From an uncultured Oscillospiraceae bacterium (GTDB lineage Bacteria; Bacillota; Clostridia; Oscillospirales; Oscillospiraceae), in the NCBI GenBank assembly GCA_900769995.1, contig CAAGIT010000150.1, positions 1 to 10,793 on the forward strand: DNA of 10,793 nucleotides, given 5' to 3'. The notes beneath the pieces were generated by a model. It had not been told where the DNA came from and made no database searches. It was given only the letters and a program-made list of their open reading frames with translations. How positions within the stretch are numbered: position 1 is the first letter of the stretch; each line of letters opens with the position of its first letter. Positions 1-4,613 of the stretch are shown here, piece by piece. The position numbers were made by a program, and so were the translations under genes.

Positions 1-100
1 CCATATCGCCGTCGGTGGCCTGCAGGGCCTTCTTGCAGTCCATCATACCGACGTTGGTCATTTCGCGCAGGTTCTTAACATCAGCAGCAGTAAATGCCAT
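1..100 (-). CDS. tsf: Elongation factor Ts (N-terminal part, cut by window edge)
   Basis: EF-Ts is the guanine-nucleotide exchange factor that recycles EF-Tu in the cytoplasm. Only the first 33 codons are inside the window. They read MAFTAADVKNLREMTNVGMM followed by DCKKALQATDGDM, the UBA-like N-terminal module with the family's typical 'LRE.T..GMMDCKKAL' signature. The ATG at 98-100 is preceded by AGGAGG (110-115, minus strand) with 9 nt spacing, so this start is secure. The gene lies 69 nt downstream of rpsB on the same strand, the usual rpsB-tsf order, with a hairpin in between. The rest of the gene continues beyond position 1 on the minus strand. Confidence 0.95.
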   Translation of the reverse strand, partial: MAFTAADVKNLREMTNVGMMDCKKALQATDGDM

Positions 101-129
101 AGTAATTTTCCTCCTATGATTATCTTTGG

Positions 130-158
130 AAAATGCCCGTCACAGCGGCGGGCATTTT
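130..158 (-). terminator. rpsB-tsf intergenic hairpin (attenuator or partial terminator)
   Basis: A 10-bp perfect stem (130-139 pairs with 149-158, AAAATGCCCG with CGGGCATTTT) encloses a 9-nt loop, between the rpsB stop and the tsf ribosome binding site. On the transcribed minus strand it ends in TTTT and then CC, so the U-tract is short. Read-through into tsf is expected. It may lower tsf mRNA relative to rpsB or mark a processing site; which of these is inference. Confidence 0.6.
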
Positions 159-169
159 GTGATTATATC

Positions 170-901
170 TTATTCTTCGACGGGAGCAGCTTCCTCAGCG
201 GGAGCCTCGGTGTCAGCCTCGCCCTGACGGCCTTCCTGGATGGCGTTTGCCATGGTGGCCACGATCAGGCGGATCGCGCGGATCGCGTCGTCGTTGCCGG
301 GGATGACGTAGTCGATCTCGTCGGGATCGCAGTTGGTGTCAACGATAGCAACGATGGGGATGTGCAGCTTGCGGGCTTCTGCGATTGCATTGCGCTCCTT
401 GCGGGGGTCAACGATGAACAGAGCACCGGGGAGCTTCTTCATGTTCTTCACGCCGCCGAGGTACTTCTCGAGCTTTGCGATCTCGCCTTCGAGCTTGATG
501 ACTTCCTTCTTGGGAAGCATTGCGAAGGTGCCGTCCTCCTGCATCTTGCGAAGCTGTGCCAGACGGTCGATACGGGTACGCATGGTCTTGAAGTTGGTCA
601 TCATGCCGCCGAGCCAACGGGCATTGACGAAATACTGGCCTACGCGCTCAGATTCTTCTCTGATGGCGTCCTGTGCCTGCTTCTTGGTGCCGACGAAAAG
701 AACGTTCTCGCCGTTTGCTGCCAATTCGCGGATGAAGCTGTAAGCTTCTTCGATCTTCTTAACGGTCTTCTGCAGGTCAATGATGTAGATACCGTTGCGC
801 TCCGTGTAGATGTAGGGAGCCATTTTGGGGTTCCATCTTCTGGTCTGATGACCGAAGTGGACGCCTGCCTCGAGCAGGGCTTTCATGGATACGACTGCCA
901 T
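170..901 (-). CDS. rpsB: 30S ribosomal protein S2
   Basis: S2 is an essential small-subunit protein that binds late in assembly at the head-body junction and is needed for S1/mRNA engagement. The 243-residue product matches the usual bacterial length of about 240-250. It opens MAVVSMKALLEAGVHFGHQT and carries the family signatures RRWNPKMAPYIY near residues 21-32, FVGTKKQAQD near 69-78, and the C-terminal block with PIVAIVDTNCDPDEIDYVIPGNDD. The tail is acidic and Ala/Glu-rich (APAEEAAPVEE), common in Firmicutes S2. The ATG is preceded by AGGAG (910-914) at 8 nt. It is the first gene of an rpsB-tsf unit with its own promoter about 125 bases upstream. Confidence 0.98.
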   Translation of the reverse strand: MAVVSMKALLEAGVHFGHQTRRWNPKMAPYIYTERNGIYIIDLQKTVKKIEEAYSFIRELAANGENVLFVGTKKQAQDAIREESERVGQYFVNARWLGGMMTNFKTMRTRIDRLAQLRKMQEDGTFAMLPKKEVIKLEGEIAKLEKYLGGVKNMKKLPGALFIVDPRKERNAIAEARKLHIPIVAIVDTNCDPDEIDYVIPGNDDAIRAIRLIVATMANAIQEGRQGEADTEAPAEEAAPVEE

Positions 902-1020
902 TTGTGTTTCTCCTTTTCGTTTTGACCGCCATTTCCCTCATCTCCCCCGTCCACCGCAACGCGGCACTGGGACGGAAAATCCGGAAATGTGTGGTTTGTT
1001 CATATTGCACTTTTCGTGCT
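902..1020 (-). promoter_or_regulatory. rpsB 5' leader with hairpin
   Basis: About 118 nt separate the predicted transcription start from the rpsB ATG, longer than ribosome binding needs. It holds a composite hairpin: an outer 6-bp stem (947-952 with 970-975, CCGTCC/GGACGG) and an inner 4-bp stem (954-957 with 961-964, CCGC/GCGG) around a 3-nt loop. S2 autoregulation through an rpsB leader is known in some bacteria. Whether this leader works that way is inference; I do not recognise a specific Rfam family. Confidence 0.4.
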
Positions 1021-1025
1021 GAACC

Positions 1026-1073
1026 ATTATAGCGCAGAGTTCCTCGGATTGCAAGTATTTTTTGCAAAAAATA
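1026..1073 (-). promoter_or_regulatory. rpsB promoter with A/T-rich upstream palindrome
   Basis: On the minus strand TTGCAA (1049-1054) is followed after exactly 17 nt by a perfect TATAAT (1026-1031). This is a strong sigma-A promoter with a start near 1019. Directly upstream of the -35 lies an 18-bp perfect palindrome (1056-1073, six T, GC, six A, flanked by TA) whose A/T tracts resemble an UP element. The same T-run serves as the U-tract of the terminator of the gene upstream. Confidence 0.85.
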
Positions 1074-1097
1074 TGCTGTTTTTCCTTCAGAAACAGC
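1065..1097 (-). terminator. Intrinsic terminator of the YlmC/YmxH-like gene
   Basis: On the minus strand GCTGTTT (1091-1097) pairs with AAACAGC (1075-1081) over a 9-nt loop, followed by ATATTTTTTG. The stop codon of the PRC-barrel gene (1087-1089) lies inside the loop, so the stem starts within the last codons of the gene. The stem is modest (7 bp) but the run of six U is good. Confidence 0.6.
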
Positions 1098-1365
1098 TTC
1101 TCTTTGCTCTTGGGAGCCGGAATCTGTCCAAATCGCCGTCAACCAGAATAATATCGTCCCCGATGCGGCGGATACACTGCCACGGAATGACAAAATCCTC
1201 CTTGCAGCCGAGCAGCCCGAAGCATTTGGAATGCCCCGGAACGATGATCGCCACGATCTGACCGCATTTGATGTCCACCTCGACATCGGACACGAAGCCC
1301 AGCCTGCATCCGTCGCAGACATTGACAACCTCTTTGCATTTGAGGTTAGAGAAACGATTGCCCAT
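1087..1365 (-). CDS. YlmC/YmxH-family PRC-barrel protein
   Basis: This small protein of 92 residues has the PRC-barrel fold pattern of the YlmC/YmxH family, often annotated as sporulation proteins in Firmicutes. Their biochemical role is not established. Visible family features are an N-terminal 'LKCKEVVNVCDGCRLGFVSD' (conserved V-N-x-x-x-G-x-x-LG), a central 'GQIVAIIVPG' strand, 'GLLGCKEDFVIPW' and 'IRRIGDDIILV'. It has six cysteines, more than I would expect for the family. I chose the ATG at 1363-1365 because GGGGTG lies about 8 nt upstream; the in-frame ATG five codons earlier has no spaced ribosome binding site. In Bacillus subtilis ylmC lies just downstream of sigG. Here it shares sigG's strand but is separated from it by the plus-strand radical-SAM cassette. 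Confidence 0.85.
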   Translation of the reverse strand: MGNRFSNLKCKEVVNVCDGCRLGFVSDVEVDIKCGQIVAIIVPGHSKCFGLLGCKEDFVIPWQCIRRIGDDIILVDGDLDRFRLPRAKRSCF

Positions 1366-1386
1366 AGCTTCACCCCACATTCCCTA

Positions 1387-1415
1387 TTGAAACATTGTAT
1401 GAAATGTGGGATAAT
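1387..1415 (+). promoter_or_regulatory. Promoter of the Cys-rich/radical-SAM cassette
   Basis: TTGAAA (1387-1392), 17-nt spacer, GATAAT (1410-1415): a good sigma-A-type promoter. It points to the gene at 1484 and gives a leader of about 60 nt. It lies in the short divergent gap next to the YlmC/YmxH-like gene, so the cassette is its own transcription unit. No operator-like repeat is obvious around it. Confidence 0.6.
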
Positions 1416-1483
1416 ATATGTGTATTTTCATGGAACTTTCTTCCATCCGCAGCGTCAGATAAAGCAGAAAGGGGTTGTATACC

Positions 1484-1978
1484 ATGCTCGGAAAAACGAA
1501 ATGCAAAATTCTCAAGGAAATTCGCCGCAGGATTGCGGAGGAAAACGACATTCCCTATATCACGAGCGAATGCAGCTTTCAGGGCGAGTGCAGAGGCACC
1601 TGTCCGAAGTGCGAGCAGGAGCTGCGCGATTTGGAGCAGCAGTTGGAGCGCCGTCAGAGGCTTGGTAAGGCAGTCAGTGTGAGTGCGTTGACGGCAAGTC
1701 TTTTAATCAGCACCGTCGGCTGCCGCGACCCGAAGCCGAACGATACTACGGAAGAAACCAGTGAATCTACTTCCAAGTCGGTCGTTGATGTTATAGGTCG
1801 TTTTACGGCACCAACCGGCGAAGAAGAACCGGAGGAGACCGAGGAAGTCATCGAATCCGTTGGCGAGGTCACCTATTTCGAGGAGCCAACCGAGGAATCT
1901 ACCGAGGAACCCTTCGAATTAGCCGGCGATGTCGCCTACGTTGAGGAATCCACGGATTCCTATGACGGCAATGAGTGA
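1484..1978 (+). CDS. Cys-rich membrane-anchored protein with acidic repeated tail (unknown function)
   Basis: I cannot assign a known function. The 164-residue protein has four parts. Residues 1-28 are basic (MLGKTKCKILKEIRRRIAEE) with C7. Residues 30-43 hold C30-x5-C36-x3-C40-x2-C43, a likely metal or Fe-S site whose last three Cys copy the radical-SAM CX3CX2C spacing. Residues 44-62 form a charged helix (ELRDLEQQLERRQR). A hydrophobic stretch at about 63-79 ends in TVGC (C80), a weak lipobox-like ending, and leads to an acidic Glu/Thr/Ser tail of three repeats. The ATG at 1484 is chosen because AAAGGGG (1468-1474) lies 9 nt upstream; an in-frame TTG at 1475 abuts that site. The stop overlaps the radical-SAM gene by 8 nt, so the two are probably translationally coupled and work together. 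Possible roles are RiPP-like precursor, enzyme partner, or membrane redox protein. Confidence 0.85.
   Translation: MLGKTKCKILKEIRRRIAEENDIPYITSECSFQGECRGTCPKCEQELRDLEQQLERRQRLGKAVSVSALTASLLISTVGCRDPKPNDTTEETSESTSKSVVDVIGRFTAPTGEEEPEETEEVIESVGEVTYFEEPTEESTEEPFELAGDVAYVEESTDSYDGNE
1781..1975 (+). repeat. Three degenerate 21-22-residue repeats in the acidic tail
   Basis: Residues 100-121, 122-142 and 143-164 of the Cys-rich protein align with an invariant Gly at unit position 6: VVDVIGRFTAPT, VIESVGEVTYFEEPT and PFELAGDVAYVEEST. The shared pattern is hydrophobic, Gly, charged, Val/Phe, Thr/Ala, then (in units 2 and 3) Tyr-x-Glu-Glu-x-Thr, followed by a Glu/Thr/Ser spacer. Units 2 and 3 are clearly related; unit 1 is more diverged. 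The similarity is mainly at protein level. Confidence 0.65.
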
Positions 1979-2582
1979 GCCACGCTATCCCCTGCTGACG
2001 ACGAACCGTCTGCGGATGGGCACGGACGGCGCCGGAATCACGACCCTGATCGCAGGCGCCGGCTGTCCGCTGCACTGCAAATGGTGCATCAACGCGGAGC
2101 TATTAGAAAGAGAGCCGCGTTGGGTCACGCCGCAGGAGCTATACGGTCAGGTGCGCAGGGATGACCTCTATTTTCGCGCTACCGGCGGCGGTGTGACCTT
2201 CGGCGGCGGTGAGGCTTTGCTGCACGCCGAATTTATCCGCGCATTCCGCGAAATCTGCGGAAACGTATGGCGCATAAATGCGGAAACCAGCCTCCATGTG
2301 CCGTTGGAGCAAGTCCGTATCGCGGCAGAATGTGTGGATGAATTTATTGTGGACATCAAGGACACGGACGCGAAAATCTACCGCGATTACGCCGGCGGTG
2401 ATGTGGATTTACCGCTCAAAAATTTGGAACACCTGCTGCAAGCAGTCGGTTCGGAGCGGGTTTTCGTGCGCGTGCCGTTGATCCCCGAGTTTAACACCAC
2501 TGCCGCACAAGCACACACGGCAGCGAAATTACAGGCAATGGGTGTGCAGAGGATCGAACCGTTTTCCTATATTCTGCGTTAA
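1971..2582 (+). CDS. Radical SAM protein, pyruvate formate-lyase-activase-like
   Basis: A short stand-alone radical SAM enzyme of 203 residues. The [4Fe-4S]-binding motif is C32-x3-C36-x2-C39 (CPLHCKWC), and TFGGGE (76-81) is the SAM-contacting glycine motif of the activase group. Later blocks such as 'INAETSLHVPLEQV', 'DEFIVDIKD' and 'VRVPLIPEFN' also match that group. There is no SPASM or extra ferredoxin domain, and the length is below the roughly 245 residues of true pyruvate formate-lyase activases. No glycyl-radical enzyme gene is nearby. The substrate is therefore unknown, and the overlapping Cys-rich protein is the obvious candidate partner. The ATG at 1971 overlaps the upstream stop by 8 nt. 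In-frame ATGs at 1929 and 1962 are possible, but none has a well-placed ribosome binding site and homology starts after 1971. Its stop overlaps the sigG stop. Confidence 0.9.
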   Translation: MSEPRYPLLTTNRLRMGTDGAGITTLIAGAGCPLHCKWCINAELLEREPRWVTPQELYGQVRRDDLYFRATGGGVTFGGGEALLHAEFIRAFREICGNVWRINAETSLHVPLEQVRIAAECVDEFIVDIKDTDAKIYRDYAGGDVDLPLKNLEHLLQAVGSERVFVRVPLIPEFNTTAAQAHTAAKLQAMGVQRIEPFSYILR

Positions 2583-3358
2583 GAGACACAGATCGCCTTT
2601 CGCAGGGTCGAAATGGCGTTTTTTTCCAGACGGGAAACCTGCGCTTGAGAAATGCCGACCTCGCCGGCAACCTCCATCTGCGTTTTTCCGTCGAAAAACC
2701 GCAGGGCAAGGATCCTTTTTTCCCGCGGTCCAAGCGTTGAGATCGCATCCTTGAGCGCAATGCGTTCCAGCCAGCGTTCATCCGTGTTCTTCGTATCACG
2801 CACCTGATCCATGACCGTCAGCGGATCTCCCCCATCGGAATAGACCGGCTCATAGAGCGAAACCGGTGCCGAGATCGCATCCATCGCACCCGTCACGGTT
2901 TCCAGCGGCAAATCCATGCGTTTCGCAATTTCCTCCAGAGTCGGCTCACGGGAGCTTTCTGCCAACATCGCTTCTTTGCACTGCAAAATTCGATATGCCG
3001 TATCGCGGACGCTGCGTGAAACGCGAATCGTGCTGTAATCGCGGAGATAGCGCTTGACCTCACCCTCGATCATCGGCACGCCATAGGTGGAAAACCGGAC
3101 ATTCAGATCGGTATTGAAATTCGCAATCGCCTTGAGCAGACCGACACAGCCCACTTGAAACAGATCATCCGGATTTTCCCCGCGACCCAGAAACTTTTGG
3201 ATCACGGAGAGCACCAGCCGCAGATTTCCCTCGATGAGCTGCTGTCTTGCCGCTTCATCCCCTTGCCGTGCGAGCTTGAGCAGACGCACCATCTCGTCAT
3301 TCTTCAGAGTTTTCAGCCGCGCGGTGTTTACGCCGCAGATCTCTACTTTTCCTTGCAT
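2579..3358 (-). CDS. sigG: RNA polymerase sporulation sigma factor SigG
   Basis: SigG drives late gene expression in the forespore during endospore formation. The 259 residues match the known size (260 in B. subtilis). The N-terminus KVEICGVNTARLKTLKN is the SigG-specific signature. Region 2 follows at about residues 45-110 (NLRLVLSVIQKFL, DDLFQVGCVGLLKAI, VRFSTYGVPMI), then IRVSRSVRD, region 3, and region 4 with the helix-turn-helix 'QMEVAGEVGISQAQVSRLE' near the end. The ATG at 3356-3358 has GGAGG (3368-3372) 9 nt upstream. It is usually found with spoIIGA-sigE; here it stands alone. Its stop shares four bases with the convergent radical-SAM gene and no terminator is visible between them. 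A candidate SigF-type promoter lies about 55 bases upstream. Confidence 0.97.
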   Translation of the reverse strand: MQGKVEICGVNTARLKTLKNDEMVRLLKLARQGDEAARQQLIEGNLRLVLSVIQKFLGRGENPDDLFQVGCVGLLKAIANFNTDLNVRFSTYGVPMIEGEVKRYLRDYSTIRVSRSVRDTAYRILQCKEAMLAESSREPTLEEIAKRMDLPLETVTGAMDAISAPVSLYEPVYSDGGDPLTVMDQVRDTKNTDERWLERIALKDAISTLGPREKRILALRFFDGKTQMEVAGEVGISQAQVSRLEKNAISTLRKAICVS

Positions 3359-3626
3359 GAAAAACGTCCTCCATTGATTGCAAATGCCGGTTTACGGCAT
3401 CGCCCTATGAGCACAGTATTTCCCAAGGAAAGGATTTCATTCTGCAATTTTTTATTTGTTCCGCGTATGAAGTTCCGTTTCCGGCACAAACTATCCGCGG
3501 ACACAACAGGAGCTTGCTTTCATTGCGTACGAATGCGATCGGAACGGCCAAGCCGAATCGTGCAAATTCCATATTTGTGTCAAGTGTATCGCATGTTGGG
3601 GACATGAACGATGCGAACCGTACGGA
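3359..3626. other. Gene-free region upstream of sigG
   Basis: The 268 bases between sigG and the terminator at 3627 hold no convincing gene. I see the sigG ribosome binding site, a short palindrome in the sigG leader (3384-3389 pairs with 3395-3400, ATGCCG/CGGCAT, 5-nt loop), and the candidate forespore promoter. Nothing recognisable lies from 3447 to 3626. Short open frames here lack ribosome binding sites and family-like composition. Confidence 0.6.
3414..3446 (-). promoter_or_regulatory. Candidate forespore (SigF-type) promoter of sigG
   Basis: On the minus strand GGAAATACTG (3414-3423) fits the SigF -10 consensus GGnnAnAhTR at every defined position. The -35 is less clear: AGAATG (3438-3443) gives a 14-nt spacer and TGCAGA (3441-3446) a 17-nt spacer, against the expected 15-16. 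B. subtilis sigG is transcribed by SigF, so the site is in the right place, but this is a by-eye match. Confidence 0.4.
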
Positions 3627-3664
3627 AGAACCCGCTGCAAAGCATCTGCTTTACAGCGGGTTCT
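3627..3664 (-). terminator. Terminator after the zinc-ribbon gene
   Basis: A long hairpin starts 2 nt beyond the zinc-ribbon stop. The 11-bp outer stem (3627-3637 with 3654-3664, AGAACCCGCTG/CAGCGGGTTCT) is followed, after one mismatch, by a 5-bp inner stem (3639-3643 with 3648-3652). On the minus strand it is followed by TTCC, so the U-tract is weak, but position and stability fit the end of the two-gene unit. It could also act on plus-strand transcripts. Confidence 0.6.
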
Positions 3665-3666
3665 TG

Positions 3667-3855
3667 TTACATTCTTCTCAAAAAGATCTCTCCGCAACGG
3701 CGGCAGACCAGCTTTGTCTGGCCGTGGCTGACCGGCACAGACTGCACTGCGCGGCAGGCAGGACAACGGAAAAACCGTTTCTGCCGACCATAACGCAGGC
3801 GATTTCCAATACGTTCCTGACGTTCCAGCCAAAACGCACGGAACCGCAATCTCAT
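3667..3855 (-). CDS. Small zinc-ribbon protein (unknown function)
   Basis: A 62-residue protein with two CxxC knuckles, C31-P-A-C34 and C51-R-R-C54, set 16 residues apart: the layout of a rubredoxin-like zinc ribbon. Residues 1-30 are strongly basic and aromatic (RFRAFWLERQERIGNRLRY) with no membrane segment, so nucleic-acid or acidic-membrane binding is possible but unproven. The ATG overlaps the phosphatidyltransferase stop as ATGA, with GGGAG 5 nt upstream in the preceding gene, so translational coupling is likely. A terminator begins 2 nt after its stop. The overlap, ribosome binding site, intact Cys pairs and terminator together argue that it is real despite its size. I do not know a function for this type of protein. 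Confidence 0.75.
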   Translation of the reverse strand: MRLRFRAFWLERQERIGNRLRYGRQKRFFRCPACRAVQSVPVSHGQTKLVCRRCGEIFLRRM

Positions 3856-4466
3856 TTCTTCTCCCGCGTCTGATTCCCGCGGGTCTCACGCAAAATGCGG
3901 GTGTAATAAATGAAATAGTTCACAAACGCCAGCACGATCAAGGATGAAATGAGGACTGCATCGAGTGTAATGAACCATGTCGGGATAGCTTTTCCGATCA
4001 CGACCTCCCACAGCATCAATGTGCCCATGGACAGGTAAATTACAGCCGTGCAGAGCTTTCCATACCAGCCGGCACTGTAGACCTTGTGGGTACGGTGGAT
4101 GGTCATCAGGCTCATAATGCCGATCGAAACCTCCTTGAATACCAGCACGCCTACGACCCACCAATACTTCATCGGCATCAGGCAAAGCAGAACCGCGATC
4201 TGCGTCAGCTTGTCAGCAATCGGATCGATCGCCTTGCCGAAGTCAGAGACCAGATGGAAGGTACGCGCGATCCAACCATCCACGATATCGGTCAAGCCCG
4301 ACAGAAACAGCACACCGAAGGCCGCCCAATAATAACCGTTCTCGTATAATAATATGATCAGCGGGATCAGCAGCAAACGCAGAAAGCTGAGCATATTCGG
4401 CAGCGTAAAAATGCGATCCGTATCTGCCCGCGATTTTTCCAGCCGCAATCTTTCTTCTTCACTCAT
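3852..4466 (-). CDS. CDP-alcohol phosphatidyltransferase (PgsA-like)
   Basis: A membrane enzyme that transfers a phosphatidyl group from CDP-diacylglycerol to an alcohol; glycerol-3-phosphate (PgsA, phosphatidylglycerol synthesis) is the likeliest acceptor. The full catalytic signature is present: D60-x2-D63-G64-x2-A67-R68-x8-G77-x3-D81-x3-D85. The 204 residues include an N-terminal charged cytoplasmic segment (about 1-20) and roughly five or six hydrophobic segments (for example LLLIPLIILL near 31-40 and ITLDAVLISSLIVLAFVNYF near the end). Clostridia often carry several paralogues, and the family motif alone does not separate PgsA from cardiolipin-synthase-type members, so I give no symbol. 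The ATG has GGAGG (4478-4482) 11 nt upstream. It is the first gene of a unit with the zinc-ribbon gene and diverges from a two-component system that may regulate it. Confidence 0.9.
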   Translation of the reverse strand: MSEEERLRLEKSRADTDRIFTLPNMLSFLRLLLIPLIILLYENGYYWAAFGVLFLSGLTDIVDGWIARTFHLVSDFGKAIDPIADKLTQIAVLLCLMPMKYWWVVGVLVFKEVSIGIMSLMTIHRTHKVYSAGWYGKLCTAVIYLSMGTLMLWEVVIGKAIPTWFITLDAVLISSLIVLAFVNYFIYYTRILRETRGNQTREKK

Positions 4467-4500
4467 AGATGTATACGCCTCCGTTTATCTTCTGATAGTT

Positions 4501-4506
4501 ATTATA
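4501..4506 (-). promoter_or_regulatory. -10 box of the phosphatidyltransferase promoter
   Basis: A perfect TATAAT on the minus strand, about 35 bases before the start codon. No good -35 lies at 17 nt. Instead the two GTTGATATT repeats (4514-4533) end 7 nt upstream of the -10, where an activator bound over the -35 region would sit. This suggests activator-dependent transcription. Confidence 0.55.
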
Positions 4507-4513
4507 GGCAAGG

Positions 4514-4533
4514 AATATCAACTCAATATCAAC
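4514..4533. promoter_or_regulatory. Two-copy direct repeat, probable response-regulator operator
   Basis: AATATCAAC occurs at 4514-4522 and again at 4525-4533, identical and exactly 11 bp apart (one helical turn). OmpR/PhoB-family regulators bind tandem repeats with this phasing. The pair lies between the divergent phosphatidyltransferase promoter and the promoter of an OmpR-type regulator gene. A partial inverted copy, GTTGAT, is at 4550-4555. Binding by this particular regulator is inference. Confidence 0.6.
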
Positions 4534-4561
4534 CGAAAGATAAATTTTTGTTGATTTTCTC

Positions 4562-4590
4562 TTTTCATCGGGCAAGAGGCATGGTATACT
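4562..4590 (+). promoter_or_regulatory. Promoter of the two-component operon
   Basis: TATACT (4585-4590) is preceded by TGG, giving an extended -10. A weak -35, TTTTCA (4562-4567), is 17 nt upstream. The start codon follows at 4614 behind GGAGG (4600-4604). A weak -35 with an extended -10 suits a regulated promoter. Confidence 0.7.
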
Positions 4591-4613
4591 GGAGCAAATG
4601 GAGGCGATAGAAT

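Noticed and set aside
116..925. A 269-codon open frame on the plus strand opposite rpsB
   Set aside because: It lies entirely antisense to an unmistakable S2 gene, has no ribosome binding site, and its composition is explained by the codon pattern of the real gene.
1475..1483. TTG start three codons upstream of the Cys-rich gene
   Set aside because: The GGGG of the ribosome binding site touches the TTG with no spacing; the ATG at 1484 has 9 nt spacing.
3555..3583. A perfect TTGACA on the minus strand at 3578-3583
   Set aside because: The hexamer 17 nt downstream is CGATTC, a poor -10, so I do not call a promoter.
3405..3605. A 66-codon minus-strand open frame upstream of sigG
   Set aside because: No spaced ribosome binding site and no family-like features; it also overlaps the candidate sigG promoter.
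3155..3607. A 150-codon plus-strand open frame over the start of sigG
   Set aside because: It overlaps sigG antisense, has no ribosome binding site, and its unique part shows no domain-like pattern.
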